NCBI RefSeq assembly: GCF_019721995.1
Contig: NZ_BLYC01000018.1
Location: 1 to 64,000 of the forward strand
Direction of reading: 5' to 3'
Source of the DNA: Bathymodiolus japonicus methanotrophic gill symbiont
GTDB taxonomy: Bacteria; Pseudomonadota; Gammaproteobacteria; Methylococcales; Methylomonadaceae
DNA: 64,000 nucleotides
Shown here: piece by piece, positions 1 through 8,338 of the stretch
How positions within the stretch are numbered: the first letter of the stretch is position 1
Layout of the letters: every line of letters begins with the position of its first letter
Program-made: the position numbers and the translations under genes
Notes under the pieces: model-generated
What the model was told of the DNA's origin: nothing
The model's database searches: none
What the model saw: only the letters and a program-made list of their open reading frames with translations

Positions 1-519
1 AGTTCTCACAGTAAAAAACGCTTTGTCATTGCCTTAAAATATGACGGTGAAAACGACTATCGCTATTTAGTGGCGACAGACCTGACTTGGCGCACACAAG
101 ATATTATTCAAGCCTATACGTTGAGATGGCTGATTGAGGTTTTCTTTGAGGACTGGAAGCTTTATGAAGGATGGGAGCGTGAGGCCAAACAATTAGATGA
201 AGAGGGATCAAGCCGTGGCCTGATTCTGAGTCTTTTGTTTGACCATTGCCTTCTCCTTCACCCAGAGCAAATAGCCCGCATTGAAAGCAAACTACCTGCG
301 TATACCGTAGGAAGCTTACAGCGCAAGTCTCAAATGGATGTACTGCTTGAGTTCATCACGTCATTGCTAGAGTTTCCAGATCCTGGTGATAAGCTGAAAG
401 AGTTAGGTGAATTAATAAAGGATGTGTTTCAACTGATGCCATCAGGAAAACATATGATTGGCAGAGATTTAGGGCGCTTAGGGCCAACAGCATCATTAAA
501 GTATTGTTCTACTGGGTGA
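1..519 (+). CDS. IS4-like DDE transposase, C-terminal part
   Basis: This is the C-terminal 172 residues of a transposase that continues upstream of the window; the reading frame is open from base 1. It shows the Y-x2-R-x3-E-x6-K signature of IS4-family enzymes in the segment YTLRWLIEVFFEDWK, whose Glu is the third catalytic acidic residue. The sequence is almost identical to the copy at 43085, which lacks exactly this last part because a B element interrupts it. Together the two copies give a protein of roughly 480 residues. The enzyme acts on the ACTCGATG-type inverted repeats also found on the 154-bp G repeats, so it is the likely mobiliser of those. Whether this copy is intact cannot be judged from the window. 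Confidence 0.85.
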   Translation, partial: SSHSKKRFVIALKYDGENDYRYLVATDLTWRTQDIIQAYTLRWLIEVFFEDWKLYEGWEREAKQLDEEGSSRGLILSLLFDHCLLLHPEQIARIESKLPAYTVGSLQRKSQMDVLLEFITSLLEFPDPGDKLKELGELIKDVFQLMPSGKHMIGRDLGRLGPTASLKYCSTG

Positions 520-566
520 AGGTAAGAGTTTGATGGCAATGGGATGGAAAAACTTGAACATCGAGT
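1..566 (+). mobile_element. 3' part of a DDE (IS4-like) insertion sequence, copy 1 (ISa)
   Basis: The right end carries the terminal inverted repeat AAAAACTTGAACATCGAGT, the reverse complement of the left end of the copy at 43006. Aligning the two copies gives an intact length of about 1.53 kb. The element is cut by the window edge. It abuts an IS200-type transposase fragment that it appears to have interrupted. Confidence 0.85.
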
Positions 567-809
567 TTTACTCTTCCAAATATATCTGATACTGAAACCT
601 TGGGGGTATTTTTACAAGTAAGTGGACATGATCAGTTTGTACATTTAATTCGATAACTTCACATCCAGCTCTCTCTGTATGAGCATAAATGCTTTGATAA
701 ACATACTTACCAAGAGCCCTTTTAAAATTTGATAACGATATTTTGGTACAAAAACAATATGGTACGGGCAAAACCAGACGACATGTGATAATTTTTGAAA
801 TCTGCTCAT
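567..809 (-). pseudogene. IS200/IS605-type TnpA (HUH) transposase fragment
   Basis: Read from 809 downward, the start matches IS200 TnpA (MSRFQKLSHVVWFCPYH). After a frameshift near 720 it continues through GCEVIELNVQTDHVHLLVK, which contains the HUH metal-binding motif (HVH) of the Y1 single-strand transposases. A second frameshift falls in a C-run near 604. The catalytic Tyr region is missing because the gene is cut at 566 by the neighbouring DDE insertion sequence. Both lesions are indels, one in a homopolymer, so sequencing error is possible for each. It matters as evidence that single-strand transposases have been active in this genome; by itself it is dead. Confidence 0.75.
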
Positions 810-845
810 TTGTTTCTCCTAGTTAAATTGCGGGAACAACTTAAC

Positions 846-1049
846 CTGAAGTTTCCCAATTATTGAGTAGCTGAAATACACAATGCTGGTGTATCGAGGT
901 TTATTTTAGGTGGTTTTGCCATGTTTATAGCAAACCCCTACTTAATTCCCCTTAGGCAATAGCATTTGAAACGAATGAAAAGACTATTTTTTTCATATAG
1001 TTGTAGCATAGTTTCAATTTTACCATAAATAATTATTGGGAAACTTCAG
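846..1049 (+). repeat. MITE family E, copy E1
   Basis: 204 bp with terminal inverted repeats CTGAAGTTTCCCAAT / ATTGGGAAACTTCAG. It is flanked by a 7-bp direct repeat ACTTAAC (839-845 and 1050-1056). No coding capacity. Confidence 0.9.
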
Positions 1050-1371
1050 ACTTAACTACTTGATACTCTTGAGCAGATCTTTACGCAAAGATTTTTTTAT
1101 CCCCGCCCACAGGGCGCGGTTATCTAAGTTGTAATATAATGAAAAGCAAAATAAATACAATAACGGGTCTCAGAAACATTTTTATTTCTAGCTCCCTTAG
1201 CAGATTTAGGTATTGACTATGAAAGTTCAAAATTACGCCATACCATGATTGAATTTGCCAGTCACAATCTTGACTGGCTTCCCTTTCATTTCTTGCAAAT
1301 ACAGCTTTAAATTGCATTTAACTATCATTCGCGTAAAATCACTTTTTTCTGGTTCCTGATGGATTTTTTGT
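1050..1371. other. Non-coding gap upstream of the cobalamin riboswitch
   Basis: No credible gene is seen. The stretch holds a terminator-like hairpin at 1077-1092 (ATCTTT-ACGC-AAAGAT) followed by a T-run. The rest is AT-rich and probably contains the btuB promoter, which I cannot place with confidence. Confidence 0.5.
1077..1098 (+). terminator. Terminator-like hairpin
   Basis: A six-base-pair stem with a four-base loop is followed by seven T residues. Short stem, so only a candidate. Confidence 0.4.
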
Positions 1372-1528
1372 CCTGAAGGTTAAAAGGGAAGTTTGGTGCG
1401 GCTTTACGCCAATGCCAACGCTGCCCCCGCAACGGTAAATAAGTTTAAAATCAAGCATAACCACTGTGCACTGCATGGGAAGGTCTGATTTTAGCAATCC
1501 ATACTTATAAGCTCGGAGACCTGCCTGA
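1372..1528 (+). promoter_or_regulatory. Cobalamin riboswitch
   Basis: The conserved blocks of the cobalamin aptamer occur in order: AAAAGGGAA near 1382, GGTG near 1395, the core GCTGCCCCCGCAACGGTAA at 1420-1438, CCACTGTGC...TGGGAAGG at 1461-1483 and GGAGACCTGCCTG at 1515-1527. It sits about 120 bases upstream of btuB. Binding of adenosylcobalamin would be expected to reduce expression of btuB and the following btuM. Confidence 0.95.
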
Positions 1529-1649
1529 AAATATATTTGCTGCAGCGGAGGGCTGTTAACGGAATATGTTAGCCTTTCTTTGCTATTTTTCGTTATTTTT
1601 CTCTGCTGTGTGATTACACTTTATTTGTGCGGGCGGCACAGCGGGATTT

Positions 1650-3482
1650 ATGAAAAAATCATTAATTACTACTCCTTTCTTACTCAGCACATTATCTCCA
1701 ATAGCGTATGCTGATGATAACATTCGAAGCCTTACCCCTTTAACAGTTACGGCGACCCGCAGCGAACACGATTCGCGTCTTGTTTCTAGCACAGTGATTA
1801 CCCGACAAGATATAGAACGCAAACAACTTAATACGATCGAACAGGCCTTGCATGGTGTTGCGGGGATTAATATTACCAATACTGGTGGCCTGGGGAAAAC
1901 CACCTCAATCTTTATGCGTGGTACCGAGTCTGATCATGTTTTAGCCTTGATAGATGGCGTGCGTGCAGGATCTGCAACAACTGGTGGTGCAGCCTGGCAG
2001 CATCTGCCAATCAGTGAAATCGAGTCAATCGAAGTAATACGCGGCCCTAAATCCAGTATCTATGGCGCAGATGCTGTTGGCGGGATTATTCATATTCATA
2101 CCCGCAATGCAACCTCTTCGGATTCAACCGTTACTCCGGCGTTTACTGCAGGCGTCGGCACTTATGCTCACTATAAGCTGGGCGCCGGGGTCTCAGGTGC
2201 CGTTGATAAGGCTTGGTATAACGTGCATATCAGTTATCAACAGAGTGAAGGATTTAATTCCTGTGCAGGAGCTTTTGGCTTTGGTTGTTTTACCAATGAA
2301 CCCGACAGAGATGGCTATGAAAATTATGCAGGAACACTACGTCTCGGCTATCAACTTACCGACTGGCTAACTATCGAGGGTCATGCCTTGTATAGTGGAG
2401 GGGAAACCGAATTTGATGGTAGCTTTGTCAATAAAACAGACTTTGGACAGCTTACTTATGGAGGTAAAGCGACGATACAGGCGATGGACTTCTGGCGGAT
2501 AGATTTAACAGGAGGTGAAAGCCAGGATAATTCCACAAATTTTTTAAATGGTACTAAGAAAAGCGTCTTTGATACGTCGCGTGTTTCATTTTCAGCCTTG
2601 AATAACTTTAGCATCACAGATAAGCACCTGATTTCTCTAGGCTACGACTTTCAAAATGATAGCATTGATAGCACCACCAGCTATGCTGAAACGTCGCGTT
2701 ATAATCATGCCGTTTTTATTCAGTACCAGGGCGAGCTTGCTAACAACCAGTTCACTCTCGCCTATCGTAGTGATTTTAATCAACAGTTTGGACAAAATAG
2801 CACCTGGAACGCCTCATGGGGCTATGCTTTTGACAATGGAATTTTAGTCTCGGCTTCTTATGGAACGGCTTTTAAAGCGCCAACCTTTAACGAACTCTAT
2901 TTTCCAGGTTTTGGCAATAGTAACTTGAACCCAGAAAAATCGGAAAGTTACGAAATAGGCGTAAGTGGCGAACATTTTGACTGGGAGTGGTCGCTGAATG
3001 GTTATTTAACCTATATTGACAACCTGATTGCTTTTGATAGTGCTATCTTTGCGCCGAATAATATCAGCAAGGCGCGCATTATGGGAATAGAGGCAATCAT
3101 GGCAGGAAGATTTTATGGTTTTGATCTGCAACTAAATTATAGTGCCCTAAACCCTAAAAGTCTGGATTCAGCAACTTTTGGCAATATTCTACCTAGGCGT
3201 GCGCAGCAAATTTTTCGTTTTGATATAGATCGACAATTCGGTAACGCAAGTGTAGGCACGACACTTAATGTTGAAGGCCACCGCTTTGATGATTTACAAA
3301 ATACCCGTTACATAGATGGTTTTGTGACCTGGGACTTAAGAGCAGAATATCAGTTTTTTGAGCAAGTTGTGTTACAGGGGGCAATCAATAATATTCTTAA
3401 TACCCAATATCAAACAGTAGCAGGGTATAATACACTTGGATTGAATGTTTTCTTTAATGTACGTTATACACCTTCACTTTAA
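1650..3482 (+). CDS. btuB: TonB-dependent vitamin B12 outer-membrane receptor BtuB
   Basis: The 610-residue protein begins with a signal peptide ending near SPIAYA. It has a TonB-box-like segment (LTPLTVTATR), a plug domain with the typical IEVIRGPKSSIYG motif near residue 130, and a C-terminal beta-barrel. It imports cobalamin across the outer membrane using TonB energy. The assignment to cobalamin, rather than a siderophore, rests on the cobalamin riboswitch directly upstream and on btuM 15 bases downstream. Length and architecture are normal for BtuB. The ATG at 1650 is chosen because it starts the signal peptide. No damage is seen, in contrast to many neighbours. Confidence 0.93.
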   Translation: MKKSLITTPFLLSTLSPIAYADDNIRSLTPLTVTATRSEHDSRLVSSTVITRQDIERKQLNTIEQALHGVAGINITNTGGLGKTTSIFMRGTESDHVLALIDGVRAGSATTGGAAWQHLPISEIESIEVIRGPKSSIYGADAVGGIIHIHTRNATSSDSTVTPAFTAGVGTYAHYKLGAGVSGAVDKAWYNVHISYQQSEGFNSCAGAFGFGCFTNEPDRDGYENYAGTLRLGYQLTDWLTIEGHALYSGGETEFDGSFVNKTDFGQLTYGGKATIQAMDFWRIDLTGGESQDNSTNFLNGTKKSVFDTSRVSFSALNNFSITDKHLISLGYDFQNDSIDSTTSYAETSRYNHAVFIQYQGELANNQFTLAYRSDFNQQFGQNSTWNASWGYAFDNGILVSASYGTAFKAPTFNELYFPGFGNSNLNPEKSESYEIGVSGEHFDWEWSLNGYLTYIDNLIAFDSAIFAPNNISKARIMGIEAIMAGRFYGFDLQLNYSALNPKSLDSATFGNILPRRAQQIFRFDIDRQFGNASVGTTLNVEGHRFDDLQNTRYIDGFVTWDLRAEYQFFEQVVLQGAINNILNTQYQTVAGYNTLGLNVFFNVRYTPSL

Positions 3483-3497
3483 CAGAGGGGTTTTGAT

Positions 3498-4067
3498 ATG
3501 AACTGGATAACTCAGAATACTAAATATTTAAACATTTCTGCACTGGCACTATTGATGGCATTGACGCGCTCTGACCATTTTGGTAGCGCAATTAGTTTGC
3601 CGGACGCCTCACTAGCCGTGTTCTACCTCGCCGGGATTTTTTTAGGTGGGATCACGAGTTTACTACTGTTATGTGTAGAAGCTGGCTTATTGGATTATAT
3701 TGCGATAGCACATTGGCAAGTGAGTGATTATTGTATTTCTCCAGCCTATATTTTTTTAATACCGACCTATGCGGTGATGTTTTTTGCTGGACGCTGGAGC
3801 GCAAAATATAGCTCCCTCAACAGCCTCAACTTAGTGCGTCAACTTGCTTATTTACTGGTTGCCGTCTCAATTGCATTTTTAATTTCTAATGGCAGCTTTT
3901 ACCTGCTTTCAGGCAAGTTCCCTGATCTATCGCTTGTACAATATGCAGAGCGAGTAGCAAAATACTATCCCGCCTATGTAGGCTCTACGCTTATCTACAG
4001 TCTTGGTGTTTTAGTTTTTACTTGGTTGATGCAGATGCTATACCCAGAAGCCTATAAAACGGCGTAA
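3498..4067 (+). CDS. btuM: BtuM-type cobalamin transporter (solitary ECF S-component-like)
   Basis: A 189-residue membrane protein with about six hydrophobic segments. The block SLPDASLAVFYLAG and the segment VSDYCISPAYIFLIP resemble the BtuM family, in which one conserved cysteine ligates the cobalt of cobalamin; here that residue would be Cys79. BtuM proteins move vitamin B12 across the inner membrane without a dedicated ECF ATPase module. The start has a GAGGGG ribosome-binding site. It lies 15 bases after btuB under the same riboswitch, which strongly supports a B12 role. The family call is from remembered sequence features, not a search. Confidence 0.8.
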   Translation: MNWITQNTKYLNISALALLMALTRSDHFGSAISLPDASLAVFYLAGIFLGGITSLLLLCVEAGLLDYIAIAHWQVSDYCISPAYIFLIPTYAVMFFAGRWSAKYSSLNSLNLVRQLAYLLVAVSIAFLISNGSFYLLSGKFPDLSLVQYAERVAKYYPAYVGSTLIYSLGVLVFTWLMQMLYPEAYKTA

Positions 4068-4200
4068 ACGGAAATAGCCTTTATGACTAGATAGTGCTTG
4101 CACGAAATAAATAATACCCTTTTGAAACAATATATTATGGTATAATAACATCCCAAGTCACAACTGAAGATTCTGAGTATCCCTTTTTGGTATTTCCCGG

Positions 4201-4927
4201 ATTCAAGCTATAAATGCAACACCCTGTGATATATTTAAACTGAAGTTTCCCAATTATTGAGTAGCTGAAATACACAATGCTGGTGTATCGAGGTTTATTT
4301 TAGGTGGTTTTGCCATGTTTATAGCAAACCCCTACTTAATTCCCCTTAGGCAATAGCATTTGAAACGAATGAAAAGACTACTTTTTTCATATAGTTGTAG
4401 CATAGTTTCAATTTTACCATAAATAATTATTGGGAAACTTCAGTATTTAAATTCATTCCGGTCATTTTGCAAAAAACTTCCCAGGGTGTTTTGTAGTTTA
4501 AGGTTTTTCTTGGGCGATGGTTGAGTGCTGTAATAGCACTGTCAACCTCCTCTTGAGTCACCGTATCCAAGGGTTCGTTTTTTGGAAAATATTGCCTTAA
4601 TAAACCATTATGGTTTTCATTTAAGCCTCTTTGCCATGAATGATAAGGTTTGGCAAAATAAGTGCTGCAACCGAGTGTCTTTGCAATTGCTTGATGCCCG
4701 CAAAATTCACGACCATTATCAAATGTGATCGTGTGTACCCACTGCTTAAAAGGTGTAAGCACTTCAATAATTGCATCTTTCGTCAATTCAGGTTCTTTCC
4801 GCATAATTGAGACTGCAAAGTTCAGTTTTGATACACGCTCAGTCAGCGTCACCAAAACCCCGCGATGCCCTTTACCAATGACAGTATCAGCTTCCCAATC
4901 ACCTAATCGTGTTTTATCATCAACTAC
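4201..4927 (-). pseudogene. IS30-family transposase, C-terminal part, interrupted by MITE E2
   Basis: The reading frame from 4927 to 4444 encodes the DDE domain of IS30 transposases: RLGDWEADTVIGKGHRG, then TFDNGREF, then GLNENHNGLLRQYFPK. The N-terminal DNA-binding half is missing: at 4928 it is replaced by an A element whose other flank is unrelated. At the 3' end MITE E2 splits the last codons. Removing E2 and one duplication restores a natural tail, NLNISQGVAFIA, ending at a stop near 4211. The gene is therefore doubly broken and cannot make an active transposase. Confidence 0.85.
4240..4443 (+). repeat. MITE family E, copy E2
   Basis: 204 bp, same termini as the other E copies. Flanked by an 8-bp direct repeat TATTTAAA (4232-4239 and 4444-4451). 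Inserted in the last codons of the IS30 transposase. Confidence 0.92.
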
Positions 4928-5187
4928 CAGGCGCGCCATGCTACCTCACGAAATTCCGGGACTCCTGTCGCCGTAATTCGTTCACCTACGCAGCGAATAG
5001 GAGATGCTCCAGCCGCCCTGCGTCCGCCACAGACTGAGCACAAAGCAGCTCAGTCATGGCTACCACAAATGGCTCTACGGCTATTCGGGATAAAATTTTA
5101 GCCTCCCTCGCGCGCTATCGCGCACTTCGGATTGGCAAATTTCCCTGCGCCTTCTGGAGACTATCAGCCCTTCCGGGGCTGACAGCG
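4928..5187 (+). repeat. Type A element, copy A1
   Basis: 260 bp from CAGGCGCGCC to GACAGCG. Left flank is the IS30 gene, right flank is unrelated sequence, so this copy marks a rearrangement junction. Right flank TTGG fits the G-at-+4 rule. Confidence 0.9.
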
Positions 5188-5502
5188 TTGGTGGTTCGCT
5201 TACGCTCATCTCCAAATTTCACACCTGGCAGAATCTTTGTCCTGCCTTTTCCCGTGACACTTATCACCCTGACTCTTAATCAACGCAACTCACGGTGGCT
5301 TGATAACGACTACTGGAAGTCGTCACCGAAGGGCCATCCTTCATCTTTCTTACAGTTACGAGCAAAAATAAAAAAAATTTTCTCTCGTGGCAGACCGTAG
5401 CCAGCTATGCGCTAGTTTCAGCACCTTGCTCTCGACAAAAATCAGCTCACTATATTTTCCGCATCCGTGATCGCGTGAAGTATATCAAGAAATATACAAA
5501 AA
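5188..5502. other. Non-coding structured sequence
   Basis: No gene is recognised. Small hairpins occur (for example CGACTACTGGAAGTCGTC near 5309) and the right part is a degenerate copy of the repeat at 28921. It may be a further, unnamed structured repeat. Confidence 0.4.
5395..5487 (+). repeat. Degenerate partial copy of repeat H
   Basis: GGCTATGCGC-like core, GCTCTCGACAAAAAT and the end CATCCGTGATCGCGTGAAGTA match the right part of the repeat at 28921-29080 with several mismatches. Confidence 0.55.
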
Positions 5503-5935
5503 ATAGGTGCCATCAAACGGGGCATGGAACGGCAACGATTGGCCGAAGAAAAAAAGCAAGCCGCTTAACCCATCTTCGTCACTTTCATCTTTCTAAGCCA
5601 TTGATTCATCGGTTTAAGCGATTTTTTGTCGAAAAATTCTCTTTAAAATCAATGGTGTTTTTTTTGAAAGTTTTGTAGTGCCATTTATATTATTTTTGTC
5701 GATAAATTCATTGACTTTTGTCAAAAAAATCATCATTATTTGAGTGTAATCTACATGCGACAAAAATACTCTAAAAAATCCAACGTTTTATACAAAAACA
5801 CAAAATCTGTAGTGCCAACTGGCTACTTTTTAAAATTTCAACCAATTGATTTATAACAACTACATCATCAATAGTGACGAAGATGGGTTAAGCTTAAAGA
5901 AAGTGGTCTTACGGAAGGATTGGTGTGTCTAAAAA
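5503..5935 (+). pseudogene. C-terminal fragment resembling Rpn/PDDEXK-type transposase, split by MITE F1
   Basis: Removing MITE F1 and one TA joins an open frame reading about KRGMERQRLAEEKKQAAKL followed by KESGLTEGLVCLK. The charged, Q/E-rich helix followed by a K-L-x-x-x-G-L motif resembles the tail of Rpn/PDDEXK_2 family proteins. This is a weak resemblance and the rest of the gene is absent. The fragment is cut at 5936 by element B1, beyond which lies an unrelated Fic gene on the other strand. Confidence 0.3.
5568..5888 (+). repeat. MITE family F, copy F1
   Basis: 321 bp with inverted termini ACCCATCTTCGTCAC / GTGACGAAGATGGGT, flanked by TA on both sides (5566-5567, 5889-5890). Removing it with one TA restores an open frame. 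Confidence 0.9.
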
Positions 5936-6215
5936 CAGGCGCGCCATGCTACCTCACGAAATTCTGGGACTCCTGTAGCCATAATTCGTTCACCTACGCA
6001 GCGGATGGGAGATGCCCTGAACGCCCTGCGTCCGCAACGACTACGCACAAAAGCAGCTTCGTCATTACTACCTCACTCGCTGGACGGCTATTCGGAATGC
6101 AATTCTTGCTCCTCTCGCGTGCTGCTAGCACACGTCGAATCAGCGAATTGCCCTGTCGCCTATCAGGGGCTAAAAATCACCACTTAGCTAAGCTCCGTTT
6201 CCATGATTTTCAGCG
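5936..6215 (+). repeat. Type B element, copy B1
   Basis: 280 bp from CAGGCGCGCC to TTTTCAGCG. Left flank is the Rpn-like fragment, right flank the Fic gene: a junction between unrelated genes. Right flank GATG fits the +4 G rule. Confidence 0.9.
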
Positions 6216-6563
6216 GATGAGCAGAGCATTACTTATCATTCTAGCAGTGCGCTTGTTACCATCTTCAAAAGATTGAATATATTAGTTGAGCACGACAGCC
6301 AATAAAGCCTTTTCAAAACCATCAACTCTGGCATTGATCAAAGAGCACATTCGCTCCAGGCTTTCTTTGATTTGGTGTTCATTATCGAGTGGTTTATACG
6401 CGGCGCCAGAAATACCCACGGATCGGGAACGAATATTTCTGCTTACATCCAAATCTTTAATCAGTAGTGAGTGAATTTCTTCCAGAACCCTTAAATTAAG
6501 ATCTTTTGCTATATCTTTATTATCTAACAGGTAATTTAAGGCATCCTTGTGATTTAGAAGCAT
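6216..6563 (-). pseudogene. Fic-family protein fragment
   Basis: Reading down from 6563 gives an N-terminal helical part (MLLNHKDALNYLLDNKDIAK), then the segment that precedes the Fic core. After an in-frame TAA at about 6277 the frame continues YIQSFEDGNKRTARMISNALL. That is the Fic signature (normally HxFx(D/E)GNxxR) with the first His apparently replaced. Fic proteins transfer AMP or related groups to target proteins. The gene is inactivated by the stop and by the B1 element that ends it at 6216. Confidence 0.75.
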
Positions 6564-6576
6564 TGTAGCTTCTTCT

Positions 6577-6605
6577 GTAACTACTCAGCGAAGCTGAGTA
6601 GTTAC
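6577..6605. repeat. Solo palindrome matching the end of the IS66-type element at 55872
   Basis: GTAACTACTCAGC-GAA-GCTGAGTAGTTAC is a perfect palindrome. The same sequence forms the left end of the IS66-type element at 55872, so this may be a remnant of another copy. It lies just upstream of the Fic remnant and next to MITE E3. Confidence 0.6.
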
Positions 6606-6609
6606 AAAA

Positions 6610-6812
6610 CTGAAGTTTCCCAATAATTATTTATGGTAAAATTGAAACTATGCTACAACTATATGAAAAAACAGTCTTTTCATTCGTTTCAAATGCTATT
6701 GCCTAAGGGGAATTAAGTAGGGGTTTGCTATAAACATGGCAAAACCACCTAAAATAAACCTCGATACACCAGCATTGTGTATTTCAGCTACTCAATAATT
6801 GGGAAACTTCAG
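6610..6812 (-). repeat. MITE family E, copy E3
   Basis: 203 bp, reverse orientation, 8-bp direct repeat TTACAAAA (6602-6609 and 6813-6820). It lies about 20 bases beyond the lpxD stop. Confidence 0.92.
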
Positions 6813-6832
6813 TTACAAAATAAATAACCTTT

Positions 6833-7882
6833 TTATTCCTTACCCAGACGAGATAGCTTTTGTTCCACATCAGTTAAGCGTTTCAGGATATTTTTCACCT
6901 GCCCCAATAGAGCAGGTAATTTAGGAATACTCGCCATTTCGCGCATGACTTGTTTAATAGGTCGATTAGGTGCACCCCAGACAATTTGATTAGGCTTTAC
7001 ATCTTTGGAAATCCCGGTTCTTGCGGCAGCAGTAGAGCCATCGCCCATAGTGATATGATCGGCAATTCCCACCTGCCCGGCTAAGGTTACACGCTTGCCT
7101 AATGTAACGCTGCCCGACAGACCGACATGGGAGACGATAATACAATGTTCGCCGATATCGTTGTTATGCGCAATCTGTACCAGATTATCAATTTTAGTGC
7201 CTTTACCGATCCGGGTCATACCAAAAGTCGCTCTATCGATGCAGGTGTTGCAGCCAATTTCGACATTATCTTCAATAATTACCACACCTAATTGCGGTAC
7301 TCTTTTTTGTTGCTGGCCATCCCAGAAGTAACCAAAGCCTTCACCGCCAATCACTGTACCTGCATGAATAGTCACATTATGTCCCAGCGTAACCTTAGAT
7401 AGAATGCTTACATTCGGGCCGATCTTGCAATGCTCGCCTATAACCACATCATGTGCAATATGCGTATTGGAGTCGATACTGGTATTCGCACCGATCGTTA
7501 CATTTTCCTGGATGCAAACATGGGCAGCGATAGCAACAGACCTTGCAATATTCACTTGCTTTTCAGCAATTACGGCGCTGGGATGAATGCCTGAAAACGC
7601 CACGCCTGCATCATCAAACATCATCATAATGCCGATAAAGGTCTCTTTCGGCTTATCTACTTTTAAGATGTTTTTACCAGCCAGCTCAGGAAAACCTTTC
7701 GGTACGATGATAATTGAGGCATTGCTTTGCTTGGCAATGGCTAGATACTTGTCATTCTCAGCATAGGCAATTTCACCCGACACGGCCAATTCCAGTGAGT
7801 TGACGGCTGTAACGACAACATTGGTATCGCCAGCCATTTCGCCGCCCACATGTTGCTGAATATCTGCTAAACGCATTTGCAT
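6833..7882 (-). CDS. lpxD: UDP-3-O-(3-hydroxyacyl)glucosamine N-acyltransferase LpxD
   Basis: The 349-residue protein has an N-terminal uridine-binding domain followed by a long left-handed beta-helix of hexapeptide repeats (for example VIGEHCKIGPNVSIL, TIHAGTVIGGEGFGY). The catalytic His lies in the AHDVVIGEHC / QIAHNNDIGEHC region. It adds the second 3-hydroxyacyl chain in lipid A synthesis in the cytoplasm. Full family length. It stands alone here, away from the usual bamA-skp-lpxD-fabZ-lpxA cluster, which is somewhat unusual. C-terminal residues form a short coiled helix (KNILKRLTDVEQKLSRL). Confidence 0.95.
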   Translation of the reverse strand: MQMRLADIQQHVGGEMAGDTNVVVTAVNSLELAVSGEIAYAENDKYLAIAKQSNASIIIVPKGFPELAGKNILKVDKPKETFIGIMMMFDDAGVAFSGIHPSAVIAEKQVNIARSVAIAAHVCIQENVTIGANTSIDSNTHIAHDVVIGEHCKIGPNVSILSKVTLGHNVTIHAGTVIGGEGFGYFWDGQQQKRVPQLGVVIIEDNVEIGCNTCIDRATFGMTRIGKGTKIDNLVQIAHNNDIGEHCIIVSHVGLSGSVTLGKRVTLAGQVGIADHITMGDGSTAAARTGISKDVKPNQIVWGAPNRPIKQVMREMASIPKLPALLGQVKNILKRLTDVEQKLSRLGKE

Positions 7883-8051
7883 TTTATTTTCCTGGTATGT
7901 AGAGATAACTCAAAGTATGAAAGAGCATTAAGCCTGATTTTCCAAGTTTAAAGTTTTTAGCAATAAACAACCTGCAACAGCAATTCACTTATGCTTTACA
8001 ACATATTTTATGCTGTCATATAGTTGCTTTTTATAAGGCAGGGTGGGTAGA
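7883..8051. other. Intergenic gap between lpxD and the DUF2934 remnant
   Basis: AT-rich, no gene seen. It must contain the divergent promoters for lpxD (minus strand) and the small gene at 8052. Confidence 0.4.
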
Positions 8052-8285
8052 ATGAATTGGCTCGTTAGAGTGCCTCCTGCAAATATTCAAAATACGAACC
8101 CTGGTATCATGAGTAATAATCAAGTACAAAAACATAAATGGATTTCTGACGCTGCTTATTTCAACTCTTTAAAGCACGAATTTAACCCCGATCAGGACAT
8201 GCAAGACTAGCTCGCCGCAGAGCAACAATATTTACAGCTGATGCACAACCGCGTTAAATCAGGGTTAGTCAGAATAAATTCTTAA
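8052..8285 (+). pseudogene. DUF2934-like small protein with an internal stop
   Basis: The frame from ATG 8052 reads through WISDAAYFNSLKHEFNPDQDMQD, then a TAG at 8208, then LAAEQQYLQLMHNRVKSGLV to TAA at 8283. DUF2934 proteins carry an (I)xxxAYxxxxxxG...(D)WLxAE pattern. The TAG sits exactly where the conserved Trp is expected, so a TGG to TAG change is the simplest explanation. Function of the family is unknown. An alternative is a start at 8109. Confidence 0.6.
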
Positions 8286-8297
8286 GACCAAGAAAAG

Positions 8298-8329
8298 ACT
8301 GCTTCGCTCACAACTGAGAAGCAGTTTTT
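8298..8329. terminator. Bidirectional terminator between the DUF2934 remnant and copA
   Basis: Perfect 8-bp stem ACTGCTTC / GAAGCAGT with a 12-base loop, followed by a T-run on the plus strand; the minus strand also has a T-rich tail. It serves converging genes. Confidence 0.7.
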
Positions 8330-8338
8330 CTGCCAGCC

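Noticed and set aside
567-809. The IS200-type TnpA remnant as the mover of the A-D elements
   Set aside because: It is dead, its own ends are not visible, and IS200/IS605 targets are fixed short words at the left end, whereas A-D show only a +4 G on one side. It stays a hint, not an assignment.
5056-5400. Possible coding region across A1 and the following sequence
   Set aside because: The frame begins inside the repeat, has no family resemblance and no ribosome-binding site.
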